From positions 1 to 64,000 of the forward strand of contig JAETSX010000014.1 of NCBI GenBank assembly GCA_021769425.1: DNA of 64,000 nt, written 5' to 3'. Under the pieces are notes generated by a model, which had not been told where the DNA came from, did no database searches, and worked only from the letters and a program-made list of their open reading frames with translations. Origin of the DNA: Eubacterium sp. (GTDB lineage: Bacteria > Bacillota > Clostridia > Lachnospirales > Lachnospiraceae). The first letter of the stretch is position 1, and the number at the start of each line of letters is the position of its first letter. Shown piece by piece: positions 60,876 to 64,000 of this stretch. The translations under genes were made by a program, and so were the position numbers.

Positions 60876-63596
60876 TTAATGTGCTTCATACCAGTCTTTT
60901 CCCTGCTTCATATCAATTTCCAGTTTCACCGAAAGGGCCGCTGCATGTTCCATTTCTCTCTGCAAAATGGCCTTCACCTGATCCACTTCCTCTTCCCAGG
61001 CTTCAATCAGCAATTCGTCATGAACCTGCAGTATCAGCCGGGAACGCAGCCCCTGTGCCTTAAGCGACTCATTAACCCTTATCATGGCAATCTTAATGAT
61101 ATCCGCCGCAGTCCCCTGAATGGGCGCATTCATTGCCACCCGCTCTCCAAAGGAACGCTGCATGAAATTGCCGGAAGACAATTCCGGCACCGGCCTTCGC
61201 CTGCCAAACAAAGTCGCCACATATCCGCGCTCCTTTGCATCCTTTACCAATTGATCCAAAAAACGCTTCACTCCCGGATAAGTTTCAAAATAAGACTCAA
61301 TATATCCGGCCGCCTCTTTTTTGGTAATACTCAAATCCTGGCTTAAGCCAAAAGAACTGATCCCATACACAATTCCGAAATTCACGGCCTTTGCATTCCT
61401 CCGCTGCAGGGAAGTCACCTCTTCAAAGGGCACGTGAAACACCTGGGACGCCGTAATTCTGTGGATATCCTGTGCCTTCTGGTATGCGCCGATTAAGTTC
61501 TCATCCCCTGACATATGGGCAAGCACCCGCAGCTCAATCTGGGAATAGTCAGCGTCAATCAGCACGCATCCTTCTCTTGGAATAAATACTTTCCGAATCT
61601 GCCGCCCCAGCTCCATCCGAATGGGAATATTCTGTAGGTTCGGTTCTGCACTGCTGAGCCTTCCCGTCGCTGTAATAGTCTGGTGAAAGGTAGAACGGAT
61701 TCTTCCGTCCTCCTCAATATAATTGGCAAGTCCTTCTGCATAGGTGGATTTTAATTTCGTCAATTGACGGTACTCCAAAATCTTTGACACCAGCGGATAA
61801 TCCCCTGCCAGCTTGTCCAGCACATCCGCTGCCGTGGAATATCCTGTTTTTGTTTTCTTGCCGTAAGGCATTTTCAATTTTTCAAACAGGATAACTCCAA
61901 GCTGCTTGGGAGAATTGATATTAAATTCCTCGCCTGCCTCCTGATAAATTTCCTGCTCCAGCTCTGTAATTTTCTCAGAAAGATTCTCCCCGTAGGTTTT
62001 CAATGCTTCCCCGTTGACCTGCACGCCTTCCCGTTCCATCTCATACAGGGTGTACACAAGGGGCATTTCTATCTCCTGATAAAGCTGCTGCATGCCTGTA
62101 TCCTTCAATTTCCGCTCCAAAGCTTCCGATGCCTGAAAAGGCACTGCCGCCTGAAACGCCGCATATTGGAACAGTTCCTCTCCCTTCTCCTGAAAGGCCT
62201 GGGAGTAAGACAATTTGCTCAATAAATCCGCCCGTGACGGAATCATCAAATCCAGATATTCTTTGGCAATATCCTCACAGGTATAGTCATTTTTCAGAGG
62301 ATTGATCAAATAGGCGCTGATTAAAACATCTGAAATCTTATTCCGGGCTTCCCGGGGAACGGCCAGCCAAGGCAATTGGGACTTCAAATCAAAAGTAACC
62401 GCCCTTTTCACTTTCTGCAATAGCAAAAGAAACTGTTCTGCCAGCCAACTGCCGGCCACTTGCCCGCCGGCCCGCAGATAAAATATTTTCTCTTGGCCAA
62501 ATGCTAGAGAAATACCCAAAATTCCTTCCGTTTTCCCGGCCTTTCTTTCCCCTTTATCCTGTAGAAAACGATCCAGCGTCATCTGGCCCTCCGGCTCTGC
62601 GCCTTCGGCATCCGCCAAAAGCCAAAATCCAATCCGCTCTGCCGCTCCCGCTTCCTGAAAGATCTTTTTTGCTTCTGATAATTCCGTTATTTCCTGAAAA
62701 TACTCCTCCATGGATACCGCCGGCGCCTCCACCTGAAAACGGTTCAGCATGTTTTTAAATTCCAGCTTCTTCATCCATACATAAGCCTCCGGCGTAAATA
62801 AATCTCCCAGCGCCGCCTGTTCCAATTGATATTCTATGGGAGCATTTACTTCAATAGTGGCCAGCGTTTTACTCATCTGGGCCAGATCGTAATGCTCCCG
62901 CAGATTGTTCTGCGCTCTGGGAGGTTTCACCTCATCCACATGGGCATAGGCATTCTCAATGCTTCCGTAAGAAACGATCAAGGCTGTGGCCGTCTTCTCT
63001 CCAATGCCCGGCACCCCTGGAATATTATCCGCCGTGTCTCCCATCAATGCCTTGACATCAATAAACTCCTTGGGCGTCACCTGATATTTTTCTTTCACAT
63101 CTGCTGCGTAATAATCTTCGATTTCCGTTCCGGTGCGTTTTGTTTTGGGAATGCGGATCTTGATATGCTCACTGGCAAGCTGCAGCAAATCCCGGTCTCC
63201 GGACACCAGAGAAACCATCAGCCCTTCTTTCTCACACCGCACGGCAAGGGTTCCTAAGACATCGTCTGCCTCATAGCCTTCCTGCTCCACAATCACAACG
63301 CCCATAGACCGCAGCACTTCCTTTATCACAGGAACCTGCTGCCGTAATTCCTCCGCCATGGGTTTTCTGGTTCCTTTATACGCCTCATACATTTTATGCC
63401 GGAAAGTGGGAGCATGCACATCAAAAGCCACTGTCAGATAATCCGGTTTCTCTTCGTCCAGTATCCGAAACAGAATATTTAAAAATCCATACACAGCATT
63501 GGTATGGAGCCCTTCTGTATTGGTCAGATCCGGAATTCCGAAAAATGCCCGGTTCAAGATACTATGTCCGTCAATCAAAACTATTTTCTTACTCAT
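60876..63596 (-). CDS. polA: DNA polymerase I
   Basis: A 906-residue family A polymerase. The 5' nuclease domain (DGHSILNRAFFGI, SGDRDLLQLA, GVPGIGEKTA) and the polymerase motifs A (DADYSQIELRVLAHMSGD), B (RRNAKAVNFGIVYGIS) and C (LQVHDELLIE) are intact. The 3'-5' exonuclease region is present but lacks the catalytic D-x-E (IGFWLLADAEG replaces it), so proofreading is presumably absent, as in many Firmicutes. It is first in the operon with coaE/ftsA and walJ. Confidence 0.97.
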   Translation of the reverse strand: MSKKIVLIDGHSILNRAFFGIPDLTNTEGLHTNAVYGFLNILFRILDEEKPDYLTVAFDVHAPTFRHKMYEAYKGTRKPMAEELRQQVPVIKEVLRSMGVVIVEQEGYEADDVLGTLAVRCEKEGLMVSLVSGDRDLLQLASEHIKIRIPKTKRTGTEIEDYYAADVKEKYQVTPKEFIDVKALMGDTADNIPGVPGIGEKTATALIVSYGSIENAYAHVDEVKPPRAQNNLREHYDLAQMSKTLATIEVNAPIEYQLEQAALGDLFTPEAYVWMKKLEFKNMLNRFQVEAPAVSMEEYFQEITELSEAKKIFQEAGAAERIGFWLLADAEGAEPEGQMTLDRFLQDKGERKAGKTEGILGISLAFGQEKIFYLRAGGQVAGSWLAEQFLLLLQKVKRAVTFDLKSQLPWLAVPREARNKISDVLISAYLINPLKNDYTCEDIAKEYLDLMIPSRADLLSKLSYSQAFQEKGEELFQYAAFQAAVPFQASEALERKLKDTGMQQLYQEIEMPLVYTLYEMEREGVQVNGEALKTYGENLSEKITELEQEIYQEAGEEFNINSPKQLGVILFEKLKMPYGKKTKTGYSTAADVLDKLAGDYPLVSKILEYRQLTKLKSTYAEGLANYIEEDGRIRSTFHQTITATGRLSSAEPNLQNIPIRMELGRQIRKVFIPREGCVLIDADYSQIELRVLAHMSGDENLIGAYQKAQDIHRITASQVFHVPFEEVTSLQRRNAKAVNFGIVYGISSFGLSQDLSITKKEAAGYIESYFETYPGVKRFLDQLVKDAKERGYVATLFGRRRPVPELSSGNFMQRSFGERVAMNAPIQGTAADIIKIAMIRVNESLKAQGLRSRLILQVHDELLIEAWEEEVDQVKAILQREMEHAAALSVKLEIDMKQGKDWYEAH

Positions 63597-63785
63597 ACAC
63601 TGATTCCTTCTATAATAATATAATAAAATTTTCCGCTTTTGCCCATAATCATTTCTATTTTACACCAAATGCCTCGGATTTAAAAGTTATTAATGCACGA
63701 AATAACAAAAATTTAAAAAATATTGCTGCCTGCAGTTCTGTGTCCTGTTCGCAAAAACGCATCCAGCCCACGGAAAGCCGCCATA

Positions 63786-63832
63786 TAAAAACGTGCCTGA
63801 AACTCAGATAGGATGAATTTCAGGCACGTTCC
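63786..63832 (-). terminator. Terminator of the aminopeptidase gene
   Basis: On the minus strand AACGTGCCTGAAA and TTTCAGGCACGTT form a 13 bp perfect stem followed by TTTTAT, 39 bases past the stop. Confidence 0.88.
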
Positions 63833-63870
63833 GCCCCTGGACGCCTTGTCTGTTTCGACAGGCATAGTTG

Positions 63871-64000
63871 TCAGATGGCTCTGGTGTAAACTTTCAGCCA
63901 TTCCCGTTCTTCCTCTGTCAAAAACGGCGCAATCTTTTCATAGACCATTTCATGGTAGTCATTTAATAATTTCCGTTCAGAAGCAGTCATTTCCTCCGGA
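63871..64000 (-). CDS. Aminopeptidase P family protein (C-terminal fragment at window edge)
   Basis: Only the last 42 residues and stop are in the window: PEEMTASERKLLNDYHEMVY, then EKIAPFLTEEEREWLKVYTR and AI. This matches the C-terminal domain of M24B Xaa-Pro aminopeptidases (HxxVYxxLxPxLxxEExxWL). The catalytic metal site lies outside the window. Confidence 0.75.
   Translation of the reverse strand, partial: PEEMTASERKLLNDYHEMVYEKIAPFLTEEEREWLKVYTRAI

Overview
The window looks like a chromosome segment from a spore-forming member of the Lachnospiraceae (Clostridia, Firmicutes). The evidence is Spo0A with 0A boxes in front of it, a DUF5688 protein, DUF1836 and YerC/TrpR-like proteins, a PFL (UPF0210)/ACT pair, a T-box leader, strong AGGAGG-type ribosome sites and moderate GC. 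Genus cannot be fixed from this sequence alone. Most genes lie on the minus strand.

Region by region: (1) About 1-5390 is an accessory patch. It holds a broken excisionase-like gene, an AAA-ATPase/PD-(D/E)XK protein, a small unknown gene, a very AT-rich SF2 helicase and a double-HTH regulator. Its right edge cuts into an ABC transporter ATPase gene that has lost its 5' end; the permease gene follows intact. (2) 7.0-13.1 kb: Sfp-type phosphopantetheinyl transferase, tRNA-Thr(CGT), and a polyamine uptake operon (XRE-cupin regulator, potA-B-C-D) with a palindromic repeat element between potC and potD. (3) 13.1-19.3 kb: oligopeptide ABC operon oppBCDF-A with a palindrome in the promoter spacer. 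(4) 19.5-30 kb: DUF5688 protein, glgA, spo0A, rlmD-like rRNA methyltransferase, pcrA, DUF1836, yerC and a PHP phosphatase. (5) 30.3-31.5 kb: an orphan NMT1/THI5-like binding protein, possibly the partner of the broken transporter in region 1. (6) 31.6-40.6 kb: a compact Tad/Flp-like (type IVc) pilus operon with a CpaF ATPase, one long TadB/TadC-like platform protein, TadE-like proteins, three very small pilin-like peptides and a 1304-residue InlB-repeat surface protein. (7) 40.9-51 kb: Mrp, a four-domain BIG_2 protein, a tryptophan ABC transporter under a Trp T-box, and cobalt transport genes split into a riboswitch-controlled cbiMN unit and a cbiQ-cbiO-HD unit. (8) 51-64 kb: ung, hisF-hisH, an acidic membrane protein, PFL/ACT genes, walJ, a CoaE-FtsA-like fusion, polA and the end of an aminopeptidase P gene.

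Two themes run across the window. The first is minisatellites: tandem arrays with 33-44 bp units appear between genes (37, 44, 37 and about 42 bp) and inside genes (33, 42, 39 bp, in frame). Some appear to have grown from the 3' ends of genes: glgA and cbiO clearly, a pilin gene less so. The second is a dispersed element rich in short palindromes that sits in front of transporter genes (potD, trpX, and a partial copy before cbiM).

The best candidate for an under-described system is the pilus operon. Its three pilin-like peptides share an M-[KR]-x-I-[FI]-E-E-[YF]-x-G start with no leader in front. No prepilin peptidase gene is visible, and InlB-like folds appear both in the giant protein and at the end of a pseudopilin.
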